49,412 bases of DNA, taken from contig JANQGW010000118.1 in the NCBI GenBank assembly GCA_028282905.1, positions 1-49,412 of the forward strand, read 5' to 3'. Below are positions 25,923 to 33,398 of this stretch, in pieces. The notes under the pieces are model-generated. The model saw nothing but the letters and a program-made list of their open reading frames with translations, was not told the origin of the DNA and searched no databases. The translations under genes were made by a program, and so were the position numbers. Source of the stretch: Sedimentisphaerales bacterium (GTDB taxonomy: Bacteria > Planctomycetota > Phycisphaerae > Sedimentisphaerales > Anaerohalosphaeraceae). Positions within the stretch are counted from its first letter, which is position 1. Each line of letters opens with the position of its first letter.

Positions 25923-26993
25923 CTATCCGAAGTTCAGTGGATATTCCCCAAACTCTTTGGCTGTCTCTATTAACGCATAGACATTCTCTGTTGGTATATC
26001 GTCGTGGAGACTATGGTCTGTTGCCAGAATATATCCTCCACCAGGTGCTGCGATTTTCAAACATTCGAGGGTCTCAGCCTTAACCTCTTCAGGCGTGCCG
26101 GTTACCATGGTTGTTTTGTTATTAACGTTTCCAATAGGACATATTCGACCTTGATACCTTTGCTTGACAATCTGCAGATCCATTCCAGCCGCCCGTTCGA
26201 CGGGATTAATCGCGTCAATGCCCGTGCCAACCAGATCATCCAGCACATCCCATATTTTCCCGTCATTATGCATAATAACGGGAAGTCCAGACTTCTTCAG
26301 ACCTTGCACAATATCTCTGAAAGGCTTAACAAAGAACTCACGCAAATGCGTCGGTGACATCAAAAGTCCTGTAGTACCACCCCAGTCATCCGAAATATGA
26401 AAAGCATCGATTCCACCGGTCTCGCAGGCGAGTTGTGCAGTCCCCAGAACCCACTCAGTATAAGCTTGACACATTTCTTTTATCAGCTCCGGGTCATCAT
26501 AGATTGTCATGGACAGCGTTTCGAGGTCCATCAGGTACCAGTACATCATCGTAAAGGGGCCAAGAAAGCCTGCAATAATCGCTAACTCATTGTCATTAGC
26601 ACTTACTGCATCACGAATCATCTTCGTTCGGTAAGACATTCGAACTTCAGGCATCTTGTATTTATTCCAATCGGCCCGGTTCTTTATCGGAACATCAACC
26701 TGAGCCATGATCGGCCAGCCGTTTTTAATATATGTTACCCCCCATTCATCTGTATATCTCTCTCCGGCCTTATGAGGCTCTTCTTCTGTGCCGCAGAATC
26801 CATTGATCGGAATCCACATGCCGTCAAGGCCCAGTATATGGGCCATCTTGACCTGGCTTTCTCCATCGTACAATTCCGTCGTATATCCCAACAACTCCTC
26901 CTGCAGTCTGGGGCTGAACAAATACTCCATAATCGGCACCCTGTCAGGAACACCGCAACGAAGGGCAGTAACAACTCTTTCACGAGGTTTCAT
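25923..26993 (-). CDS. URO-D superfamily protein, His-x-Asp variant (2)
   Basis: A 356-residue protein if it starts at the ATG at 26993 (MKPRERVVTAL, the typical family opening); the longer frame from 27071 adds 26 residues without a good signal. Family pattern: GVPDRVPIMEYLF, AFHISDDWGGTTGLLMSPTHLREF (197-220) and VIMHNDGKIWDVLDDLVGTGIDAINPVE (239-266). The metal position reads His 242-Asn-Asp 244 and a later Cys 285 (RICPIGNV), so like the protein at 20809 it lacks the His-x-Cys of corrinoid methyltransferases. The stop lies 6 bp before the DUF5054 gene start, which shows coupling to that glycosidase. A strong terminator separates it from the PEP-CTERM gene upstream. Reaction unknown. Confidence 0.75.
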   Translation of the reverse strand: MKPRERVVTALRCGVPDRVPIMEYLFSPRLQEELLGYTTELYDGESQVKMAHILGLDGMWIPINGFCGTEEEPHKAGERYTDEWGVTYIKNGWPIMAQVDVPIKNRADWNKYKMPEVRMSYRTKMIRDAVSANDNELAIIAGFLGPFTMMYWYLMDLETLSMTIYDDPELIKEMCQAYTEWVLGTAQLACETGGIDAFHISDDWGGTTGLLMSPTHLREFFVKPFRDIVQGLKKSGLPVIMHNDGKIWDVLDDLVGTGIDAINPVERAAGMDLQIVKQRYQGRICPIGNVNNKTTMVTGTPEEVKAETLECLKIAAPGGGYILATDHSLHDDIPTENVYALIETAKEFGEYPLNFG

Positions 26994-27092
26994 ATAATTC
27001 TTCTTTCTACCACTGCAACCGGAAACAAGATACCTGTATCTCGCAGACACATATATTTTCATCTTTTTCAATCATTCCACAAGTTTAAAATG

Positions 27093-27124
27093 AGCCAGAG
27101 CCTAAAAAAGCAAGCTCTGGCTCG
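27093..27124 (-). terminator. Terminator hairpin after the PEP-CTERM gene
   Basis: GAGCCAGAGC (27093-27102) and GCTCTGGCTC (27115-27124) form a perfect 10-bp stem with a 12-base loop, 56 bases after the stop of the minus-strand PEP-CTERM gene. It is followed on that strand by ATTTTAAAC. It should separate the surface-protein genes from the downstream URO-D/DUF5054 genes. Confidence 0.7.
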
Positions 27125-27179
27125 GGAAAAGCACAAATCTGTGTTCAATAACATCGAACAAGAATTCATAAAACAGTTC

Positions 27180-27794
27180 TTACTTGCGACGTCTAATTCC
27201 CATCAGGCATCCGAGTCCAAAAAGAACCATAGTGGCTGGCTCGGGAACACCCGTGAAACGGACTTCCGACAGGCCAGTATAGGGACTTCCGTCATAGTTG
27301 CTGTCAACCTCGATTCTGACATATTGAACGCCTGCGGTGTCGGCAAAGTCCACGACCTCTCCGGGGGCATATTGTTGATCGGCAGCCATCTGAAGCACCA
27401 GGTCATTGAAAGTAGCAAGGACTGTACGGTCGGCAGCTTCAAGTACCAGATCATACTGTTGTATCCCGCGTGTTCGTTCGCCCGCATAGGCTTGTCGGGG
27501 ATGAAGGTTCCAAACAATCATGGTTTCCAAGTCCATTTCTGTACCCAGATCAAACTCTATCCAAACGTCTGCCATCGGTTCGTTTGCGTGCCAGAAGTTA
27601 TCACTCTCACTGTCATGGGTGCTGGCTTCCAGGGGAGTATCCCAGGTCATACCGACACCATCAATCGTATTACCCGGCTTGCGGGCAGAATCATCCCACG
27701 CCGATGATGACGCTACTCCAGTCGGGGTAATTACACCGGCCTGAACTGCGCTAACCATCAAAGATATCGTTAATACTAACATAACATTTTTCAT
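27180..27794 (-). CDS. Exported discoidin-like protein with PEP-CTERM anchor
   Basis: A 204-residue protein; the ATG at 27794 follows GGAGG at eight-base spacing. Signal peptide 1-19 (ends SAVQA). The body is an F5/8-type (discoidin-like) beta-sandwich: SSAWDD..KPGNTIDGVGMTWDTP, then WIEFDLGTEMDLETMIVWNLHP, and a C-terminal VQYVRIEVDSNYDG and YTGLSEVRFTG. The end is a PEP-CTERM sorting signal: VPEPATM, a hydrophobic stretch FGLGCLMGI, then RRRK. Such proteins are handled by an exosortase and go to the cell surface or extracellular matrix; no exosortase gene lies in the window. The discoidin-like body resembles modules of the nearby 845-aa and 1387-aa proteins, which suggests a shared carbohydrate-binding role. 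Confidence 0.85.
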   Translation of the reverse strand: MKNVMLVLTISLMVSAVQAGVITPTGVASSSAWDDSARKPGNTIDGVGMTWDTPLEASTHDSESDNFWHANEPMADVWIEFDLGTEMDLETMIVWNLHPRQAYAGERTRGIQQYDLVLEAADRTVLATFNDLVLQMAADQQYAPGEVVDFADTAGVQYVRIEVDSNYDGSPYTGLSEVRFTGVPEPATMVLFGLGCLMGIRRRK

Positions 27795-27914
27795 CTTTCC
27801 TACCTCCAAAAATTATTAAAGTTATCGCAAACTCAATCTACACTGATCAAGTCCGCTGCAAATCTCAATACAGAACTCGCTTCACTATATAACACGCACT
27901 TCACATCGAAATTG

Positions 27915-28736
27915 TTATCCCCCAGGCCAACCGCGCTGAGCACGTCGAAGATCCTCAATACCCCCCGGCGTAACCGGAGTTGGAGCAACAACCCAGTTTC
28001 GATAATCCCCAAAAAACTCCAGGGTTTCTCTACTCCAATTCCACTCTTCGGTGTGGCCGTCAGCAAAAGCAAGATTGCTGTGACTGAAATGCCACAGCGA
28101 CATCGGATCACTCCACTGATTGCTCGTAATTCCACCAGAGGGATCAATTATCCAGGCATTAATGTTGTATCCACGAGGGTCATTCTCCTCAATGAAGATA
28201 TACTTCGAACCTGGGCTTTTGATCTGACTCGTTTTTTCCAGATTATCCCAGGCGGCATAATCTAATTTGTTCCGGCCCCAATAGCCATTGAGAGAGTCCG
28301 GAATCGAATAACTGCGCAAATTGCCACCGGCAGATTTATCACTCGGACAGTGGTAGCTTTTAAGGGTTTCGACATAGGGCCAAATCGTCCCCTTTCGAAT
28401 GCCTTCCTCCCTCTCGTCAAGGGGCGCCACATAGGAAGGCCCTGTCCAGGTAGGCCCGGCGTGTACCGAGTTCCAAGGCGACCAAGCCCAATCCGAGGGG
28501 CTACCCCATCCCATTGTAGGATGGTAATTCCAAGATCCGGGCATTTCACCATCATATTCGGTCGCATAGACGTGCCACGCCGACACCAGACCTTTTGTAT
28601 TGGTCTGGCATAAAAGGCTCTTGGCAGACTCCTTGACCCTGCGCAATGCCGGCATAACAATCGCCATCAGCAACGCGATAATTGCGATGACAACCAACAA
28701 CTCAATTAATGTAAAACCTTTTTTTCGTAAAAGCAT
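27915..28736 (-). CDS. Type II secretion/pilin-like pseudopilin with H-X9-DG tail
   Basis: A 273-residue protein from the ATG at 28736; an upstream in-frame start would add 14 residues before the leader. The prepilin leader MLLRKKG is followed by FTLIELLVVIAIIALLMAIV and MPAL, so cleavage and N-methylation at Phe 8 by a prepilin peptidase is expected. After the helix comes a globular part with CQTNTKGLVSAWHVYATEYDGEMPGSW and, near the end, HFSHSNLAFADGHTEEW, the H-X9-DG type motif common in the many planctomycete proteins of this kind. These proteins are very numerous in Planctomycetota and their individual roles are unknown; surface or periplasmic localisation is expected. It lies between two surface-protein genes that use the same strand. 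Confidence 0.82.
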   Translation of the reverse strand: MLLRKKGFTLIELLVVIAIIALLMAIVMPALRRVKESAKSLLCQTNTKGLVSAWHVYATEYDGEMPGSWNYHPTMGWGSPSDWAWSPWNSVHAGPTWTGPSYVAPLDEREEGIRKGTIWPYVETLKSYHCPSDKSAGGNLRSYSIPDSLNGYWGRNKLDYAAWDNLEKTSQIKSPGSKYIFIEENDPRGYNINAWIIDPSGGITSNQWSDPMSLWHFSHSNLAFADGHTEEWNWSRETLEFFGDYRNWVVAPTPVTPGGIEDLRRAQRGWPGG

Positions 28737-28836
28737 AACATCGTCTCTTTCAATATTTAGGTTTTTCCGCAACAGCAATAACCATGCTTATTTCGCTCCC
28801 GATATTTTCTTTTTTCCTTCGCCAGTCCAACGACGA

Positions 28837-28864
28837 GTTGACTGTGCCGATTGGCACAGCCAAC
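28837..28864 (-). terminator. Hairpin after the 845-aa protein gene
   Basis: GTTGACTGTGCC (28837-28848) and GGCACAGCCAAC (28853-28864) pair over 11 of 12 positions around a GATT loop, 24-51 bases after the minus-strand stop codon at 28888. No T-tract follows on that strand, so termination may be partial or the hairpin may protect the 3' end of the transcript. Confidence 0.45.
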
Positions 28865-28887
28865 CCGTAGAATCAAAAAAAGCTAAC

Positions 28888-31425
28888 TCACAGCGCTGTC
28901 CCCTTAAGCCAGTTATCGGCCAGTACAGCGAAATCAGACATGTCCACCTTACAGTCACCCGTGATATCGACTTCAGGATATGCTGAACAACCCGGTAGAT
29001 TGATCAGTTCGATGTCATCGATGTCAAGCGTACCCACTGCAGCTACATACGCAGCTCCAAACTCAATCTGCATGCTTGAAGCGATAGCAGGAGCTGTTAA
29101 GCCGCGTAAATCAAGATCTACAACGGCCCACTCGCCAATCGGGTAATATGTCGATCCGGTACTCAGAAGCAACCATCCGCTTATAAGTTCTGTCTGCTGA
29201 TCGTCAAACATCCTAACTATCAAGTGATAGTCATTATTTTCGTGCCTCTTTATCCAGAGACGCAAAACATCAAGCTGGTCTAAATCAATTGGTGCCGCAA
29301 GAGCTCGCGATATCTTCGTGTAGTCCGGATTAACGGCTTCCGATGAGATCAATCTCATAGCCTGATTGCCGCCATGCACATCGTCAGGATTTGGCAGCAA
29401 TGAGAGGGAACCCGGATTCGCAACGATCGTCCACTTGTCCGCGAGGTTAGGATCCGCCGCAACGGTGTAGATTTCAAAATCTTCCACTTCATTTCCATCG
29501 GCCGGAGCAATAATATTGTTTTCCAGCCAACCGATTGCCAGTCCCCCAAGGTCATCGATGTCAACATCAAAATCATCATCAATATCGCCGTCAACAACTT
29601 CAGGATGACCACGATAAGTCGTTCCGAAAATTCCAAAACGAACTTCGCTCAGACCTACATAGGGCGCACCGCCCCAGTCACCATCTGTCGCGTCAGCGGT
29701 AATCACTACCGAATTTGCGTCGACACCGGCAAAATCAATTGCCGAGGTATACTGTATCTGTGCTTCACCGGAAGCCTTATCAAGGATGAAGAAGTCGTTC
29801 TCACCATCCATCAGTTTAGACCAGTTTTCGCCGTCATTCGTGTACTCAATATAAACCTTCTTGAGACCACGACCAGTGAGATCAGAACCGCCCCCACCAA
29901 TCTGGTTCATGTTCCATACCCACATGGTACCGATTGGATACGACTTATCAAAATCATATTTGATCCACTCATAGCCAACGGTGGTGTTAGGATGTGCGCT
30001 GTCCAAATCCGTGTTGCCGTCGGCATGCCACATTGTCTCTGCTCCTGAGTCATTGTCATGAAGCAGTGTGTCCCAGTTAAGCCCGGAACCGTTCACAGTT
30101 TTCTGAGGATGAGGCCCACCCCATGAAGAAGAAGCGCTTGCGACAATCCTCGTATCATGGACCGCATCTTCTGCGGGCAACACAACCTCGGGATCTCCCG
30201 GCGCTGACCAGACCGTATTGGCTATGCCGAACAGTACCTCGCTGAGACCATAGTACGGATCCGTTGCAGGGTCGCCCCACATACCGTCGTTCTGGTCCGC
30301 TGTGATAACAACCGAAGTTGCCGTAACGCCGCCAAAATCAATCGCATCGGTATGCTCTATCAGAGACTCACCACTGGCTTGGTTGAGAATAAAATGATTA
30401 GGCTCAGGCACGGTGGAGGTATCCATCAGCCTGTGCCAGGTCCCGGTATCGTCAAGATAATCAATGTAAACCTTCTTGAGACCACGCGTTGTGAGATTGG
30501 AGCCGTCCCCGCCGATCTGGTTCATATTCCAAATCCACATGGTGCCAAGCTCCTGCGGTTGCGCAAAATCATATCGCAACCAGGCAGCGCCTGTCGCAGT
30601 GTTGTTTGGAACAGCAGATGTCGGCGTAGTCGAGCCATCGCCATGCCAGAAGCCACCATCGTTACCATGACGAAAATTCTGGGCCAGAAGATTACCGGTA
30701 ATCGTATTTGACGCGGGCACATAGCCATCATACTCCGATGAAGCTGAAGCGGTTATATCACTACTCAGAACGGAAGCTTCTGCAGGATGATTGGAATAAG
30801 GATCATACGTTGTACCGTCAATACCGAACATAACCTCGCTCATGCCATAATAGAGACTACCCCAGTTTCCAGCTGTCGCGGCAGCGGTAATAACTACCGA
30901 GTTTGCATCGACACCGGCAAAGTCCAGTTCAAGAGTTGTGTCGATTACATCACCACCGGGACATTGGGGAATCTCATAATCGCCCTTATGCGTCCAACTG
31001 CTTCCGTCGTTAGTGTAATGGATTGACACATTTCGCAAGCCCCGATCCGTCAGGTTCATCGCTGTGGACCACTGATTATGATTCCACAACAACATCAAAC
31101 CAAGGGAGTAGCTCCGGTCAAAATCGAATTTGACCCATGTAGAACAATCTAAGCCAAATGGATGGTTTTCCGAGCTTCCGACACCGCCAGCATTGGTGAC
31201 CCACATGCCTGTACCATTTTGGTCATACCCATGCTGTAATGTTTCTATGTCCAGTTGTGATCCATTCACAAGATTTTGGACAGAACCATACGTTTGACTG
31301 GGAGCTGACGCAGTAATGGCTCCTTTAATCCTGATGGGCTGCTGAGTCGGTGGCCCCGCCGCGAATGCTCCGCTGCAGAAAATCAAAAGTATCACAATGA
31401 ACAAATTAATCTTCCTTACACTCAT
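28888..31425 (-). CDS. Exported protein with three discoidin-like modules and a split dockerin
   Basis: An 845-residue exported protein; the ATG follows GGAGGTG. Signal peptide 1-23. Three homologous discoidin-like modules lie at about 37-205, 222-402 and 425-602. Each has a MW-x-T/H-x-G entry, IWNMNQ or LLWNHNQ, LTxRGLxxVxIxYT and GLSEVxFGI. One dockerin-like EF-hand follows (GDIDDDFDVDIDDLGGLAIG, about 613-632). Then comes a roughly 170-residue carbohydrate-binding-like beta domain (EDFEIYTVAADPN onward), and a second EF-hand closes the protein (DITGDCKVDMSDFAVLADNW). Normally the two dockerin halves are adjacent, so the beta domain seems inserted between them. No catalytic domain is visible; it is probably a binding or scaffold protein. 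Its first module is a close match to one inserted in the 1902-aa protein. Confidence 0.8.
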   Translation of the reverse strand: MSVRKINLFIVILLIFCSGAFAAGPPTQQPIRIKGAITASAPSQTYGSVQNLVNGSQLDIETLQHGYDQNGTGMWVTNAGGVGSSENHPFGLDCSTWVKFDFDRSYSLGLMLLWNHNQWSTAMNLTDRGLRNVSIHYTNDGSSWTHKGDYEIPQCPGGDVIDTTLELDFAGVDANSVVITAAATAGNWGSLYYGMSEVMFGIDGTTYDPYSNHPAEASVLSSDITASASSEYDGYVPASNTITGNLLAQNFRHGNDGGFWHGDGSTTPTSAVPNNTATGAAWLRYDFAQPQELGTMWIWNMNQIGGDGSNLTTRGLKKVYIDYLDDTGTWHRLMDTSTVPEPNHFILNQASGESLIEHTDAIDFGGVTATSVVITADQNDGMWGDPATDPYYGLSEVLFGIANTVWSAPGDPEVVLPAEDAVHDTRIVASASSSWGGPHPQKTVNGSGLNWDTLLHDNDSGAETMWHADGNTDLDSAHPNTTVGYEWIKYDFDKSYPIGTMWVWNMNQIGGGGSDLTGRGLKKVYIEYTNDGENWSKLMDGENDFFILDKASGEAQIQYTSAIDFAGVDANSVVITADATDGDWGGAPYVGLSEVRFGIFGTTYRGHPEVVDGDIDDDFDVDIDDLGGLAIGWLENNIIAPADGNEVEDFEIYTVAADPNLADKWTIVANPGSLSLLPNPDDVHGGNQAMRLISSEAVNPDYTKISRALAAPIDLDQLDVLRLWIKRHENNDYHLIVRMFDDQQTELISGWLLLSTGSTYYPIGEWAVVDLDLRGLTAPAIASSMQIEFGAAYVAAVGTLDIDDIELINLPGCSAYPEVDITGDCKVDMSDFAVLADNWLKGTAL

Positions 31426-31465
31426 CTTATTACACCTCCGCTAAAATAAAAAACAACTTTTATTA

Positions 31466-31494
31466 TTTAAGTAAGCGACCGTCGATTACTTAAA
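31466..31494. promoter_or_regulatory. 29-bp near-perfect palindrome upstream of the 845-aa protein gene
   Basis: TTTAAGTAA-g-CGAC-c-GTCG-a-TTACTTAAA: 13 of 14 arm positions pair around a single central base. It lies about 40 bases before the minus-strand start codon at 31425, between the repressor gene's 3' end and the surface-protein gene. It could be an operator or an mRNA hairpin in the leader. No T-tract follows directly. Confidence 0.55.
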
Positions 31495-31565
31495 CTCGCA
31501 AAACACTCATCCCATATCAGCCCTCCACAGAAAAACATTTACAGACTGCAAAACATCAGCTATAA

Positions 31566-31581
31566 TGCAAAACGGTTTGCA
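31566..31581. promoter_or_regulatory. LacI-type operator-like palindrome
   Basis: TGCAAAACGGTTTGCA is palindromic at all but one pair and has the central CG flanked by A and T runs that marks LacI-family operators. Related TGCAAA words sit at 31547-31554 and, as an imperfect inverted pair, at 31586-31606. It lies about 140 bases upstream of the minus-strand gene at 28888-31425. Confidence 0.5.
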
Positions 31582-31685
31582 GGCGCGCAAAAATAGCGTG
31601 TTTGCACATTTCGTGGGCCGGTACAGGTCGGCAAACTTGGTTACCGGCTCACTTTTTTCCTACAAAAGCTACTTAAACAAGGATT

Positions 31686-32861
31686 CTATTGCTTATTGGG
31701 TCTTCCCGTACTGCTCTGACGCACAATCAACTCTACCGGCAACAGCCTGCGTACCGGGCGTTGAACAGTTCCGAGCATATGCTCATACAACAATTTGGCT
31801 GCTTCATATCCGATCTGCTCAATGGATGGTAATTGTCGAATTGTACTCAAAGGGGGTGTAAAAGAACTCGCAAAAGGCATGTCGTTATAGCCTACGACAA
31901 ATACATCTTTACCAATCTGTAATCCCAGTTCTTCCGCAGCAATATAGACTCCGCGGGCGATAAAATCGTTTCCGGCATAAATGCAATAAACATCCTCTTT
32001 AGCTTCCTTGAAAAGTCTTAATGCAGCTTCAATGTCATACTCGAGGCCAAGATCGGTCTGTTCGGTTAGATCCCCTTCACTGGCTTTTATGCTGAAGCGA
32101 TAAGAATCCAGATTCCGATAGTTGTACCCAAGCATTGCCTGGGACCAGCCGTTGACCCAATCCCTGCAACCACTGGGCCTGTCAACCATCCCCAAATAGT
32201 ACACCGGCCGGCCATGCTCCTTAAGTAAATGGTTGGTCGCCAGGTAGGCACCCGTGAAATGGTCAGATTCAACCGAACTTACATCGATACCAGGCAGGAT
32301 GCGGTCAATTAAAACGATCTTGATGTCGTTTTCGACGGCTTGCCGAATAGCTTCAGCGTAACCGGGGCGTTCAAGTGGAAGTACCAGCATGCCGCTTCTA
32401 TCAGGACCAGGATTCGTCATAGCCTCGATAAACCGTTCGGGCGAATTCCCTACGTCGATAAGGTTGTACTCAAGCTTATGCTCTTGTGCAAACTTCCTGA
32501 TACCCTCTGAGGCGGCAACAAAAAAACCATCTCCATGACGGCACGATACAAAGCTGAAAGAGAGTTTTTGAGCAGCATTCCAAGCCGCCATTGCGTTCTT
32601 TCTCCTTACGACAGCCCCTTTATTAGGCTCAATCGTGATCAAACCTTCCTTTTCAAGGAGTTCATAGGCAGACTTGATCGTCCGATAATTAACATCTAAT
32701 TCTTTTGCCAGAATGGATATCGAGGGTAATTGATCGCCATCGCGGAACCGCCCATGGGCCTGAATGCTGTCACGCAACTGATGCCGGATTTGCTCATACA
32801 AGGGCACAGCTTTACTCTGTCCCTTATCAAGTGTAATGGATTTCGTCAATTTGTATTGCAT
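31686..32861 (-). CDS. GntR-HTH / periplasmic-binding-type transcriptional repressor (AraR-like architecture)
   Basis: A 391-residue regulator from the ATG at 32861. Residues about 14-88 are a GntR winged helix-turn-helix: PLYEQIRHQLRDSI, DGDQLPSISILAKELDVNYR, TIKSAYELLEKEGLI. From about 100 the chain is a sugar-binding periplasmic-binding-protein-like domain as in LacI regulators (SGMLVLPLERPGY, IVLIDRILPGIDVSSVESDH, CIYAGNDFIARGVYIAAEELGLQ, VFVVGYNDMPFASSFTPPLSTIRQ). The same combination occurs in AraR of Bacillus subtilis, which releases DNA when sugar binds. It sits between the minus-strand glycan locus and the plus-strand surface/kinase genes, so it is the obvious local regulator, with mannose or a mannose derivative as expected effector. 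Its own promoter overlaps operator-like repeats, which suggests autoregulation. Confidence 0.88.
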   Translation of the reverse strand: MQYKLTKSITLDKGQSKAVPLYEQIRHQLRDSIQAHGRFRDGDQLPSISILAKELDVNYRTIKSAYELLEKEGLITIEPNKGAVVRRKNAMAAWNAAQKLSFSFVSCRHGDGFFVAASEGIRKFAQEHKLEYNLIDVGNSPERFIEAMTNPGPDRSGMLVLPLERPGYAEAIRQAVENDIKIVLIDRILPGIDVSSVESDHFTGAYLATNHLLKEHGRPVYYLGMVDRPSGCRDWVNGWSQAMLGYNYRNLDSYRFSIKASEGDLTEQTDLGLEYDIEAALRLFKEAKEDVYCIYAGNDFIARGVYIAAEELGLQIGKDVFVVGYNDMPFASSFTPPLSTIRQLPSIEQIGYEAAKLLYEHMLGTVQRPVRRLLPVELIVRQSSTGRPNKQ

Positions 32862-32903
32862 ATAACAATTTTCCAACAGAAGTAAAATTACATCAAAGAT
32901 TAT

Positions 32904-32953
32904 ATGTCATCTGCTGATGGTTCATATTATATACTTCGGACAGATGACATGTC
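32904..32953. promoter_or_regulatory. Operator-like repeats overlapping the repressor promoter
   Basis: ATGTCATCTG (32904-32913) and CAGATGACAT (32941-32950) are perfect inverted copies 27 bases apart. One copy lies in the promoter spacer and the other just downstream of the expected transcription start. The upstream copy also forms the palindrome TGACATGTCA (32944-32953), which overlaps the -35 box. Binding here would block the promoter, as expected for autoregulation. Confidence 0.6.
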
Positions 32954-32955
32954 AA
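32926..32955 (-). promoter_or_regulatory. Sigma-70 promoter of the repressor gene
   Basis: On the minus strand a perfect TTGACA (32955-32950) and a perfect TATAAT (32931-32926) are separated by 18 bases, about 65 bases before the start codon at 32861. This is the best housekeeping promoter in the window. Confidence 0.8.
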
Positions 32956-33157
32956 CATAAAAAATGCAAGATTTATACCACATATATACGCACATTCAGT
33001 TTGAGTGACATCCACATACAAGCTAAGTCATAGAAAATAAAAACAAAAACACTGATTAAACCCACAAAAAAGGCCTCAATAAATAACCGATCTATTTATA
33101 TTGTATTTTTTCTGCACTTATACATTGCAATATTTCTCTTTACTTTGTACTATATGT

Positions 33158-33198
33158 AATATTGCACACTGTTTCATTGTGCAATATTGGCCTATAAT
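33158..33198 (+). promoter_or_regulatory. Large inverted repeat next to a -10 box, upstream of the CotH gene
   Basis: AATATTGCACA (33158-33168) and TGTGCAATATT (33178-33188) are a perfect 11-bp inverted repeat with a 9-base centre. A TATAAT follows at 33193-33198. GCAATATT recurs upstream at 33127-33134, 54 bases before its copy at 33181-33188. A repressor bound here would cover the region between -35 and -10. The start codon is 200 bases downstream, leaving a long leader. Confidence 0.55.
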
Positions 33199-33398
33199 GG
33201 ATAACTTTCAATGGCGATAATGAGACAGATCCTAATAGAAGCCTGCTATTTTCGTTCAGTATTGCAGGTAATGCAAAACTCGAAACACACAAAAGATAAT
33301 TTCAGATATATATTATTATGTATCTTTTTATGTATGTATCGTAACATCAGAAAGAAAAATCTGCAACTGTCAATTACAAGATCATGGGAGGGTAAATA

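Noticed and set aside
18000..26993. URO-D-like genes as heme biosynthesis enzymes (hemE)
   Set aside because: Three divergent copies inside a sugar locus, with methyltransferase-type or His-x-Asp motifs; no other heme gene nearby.
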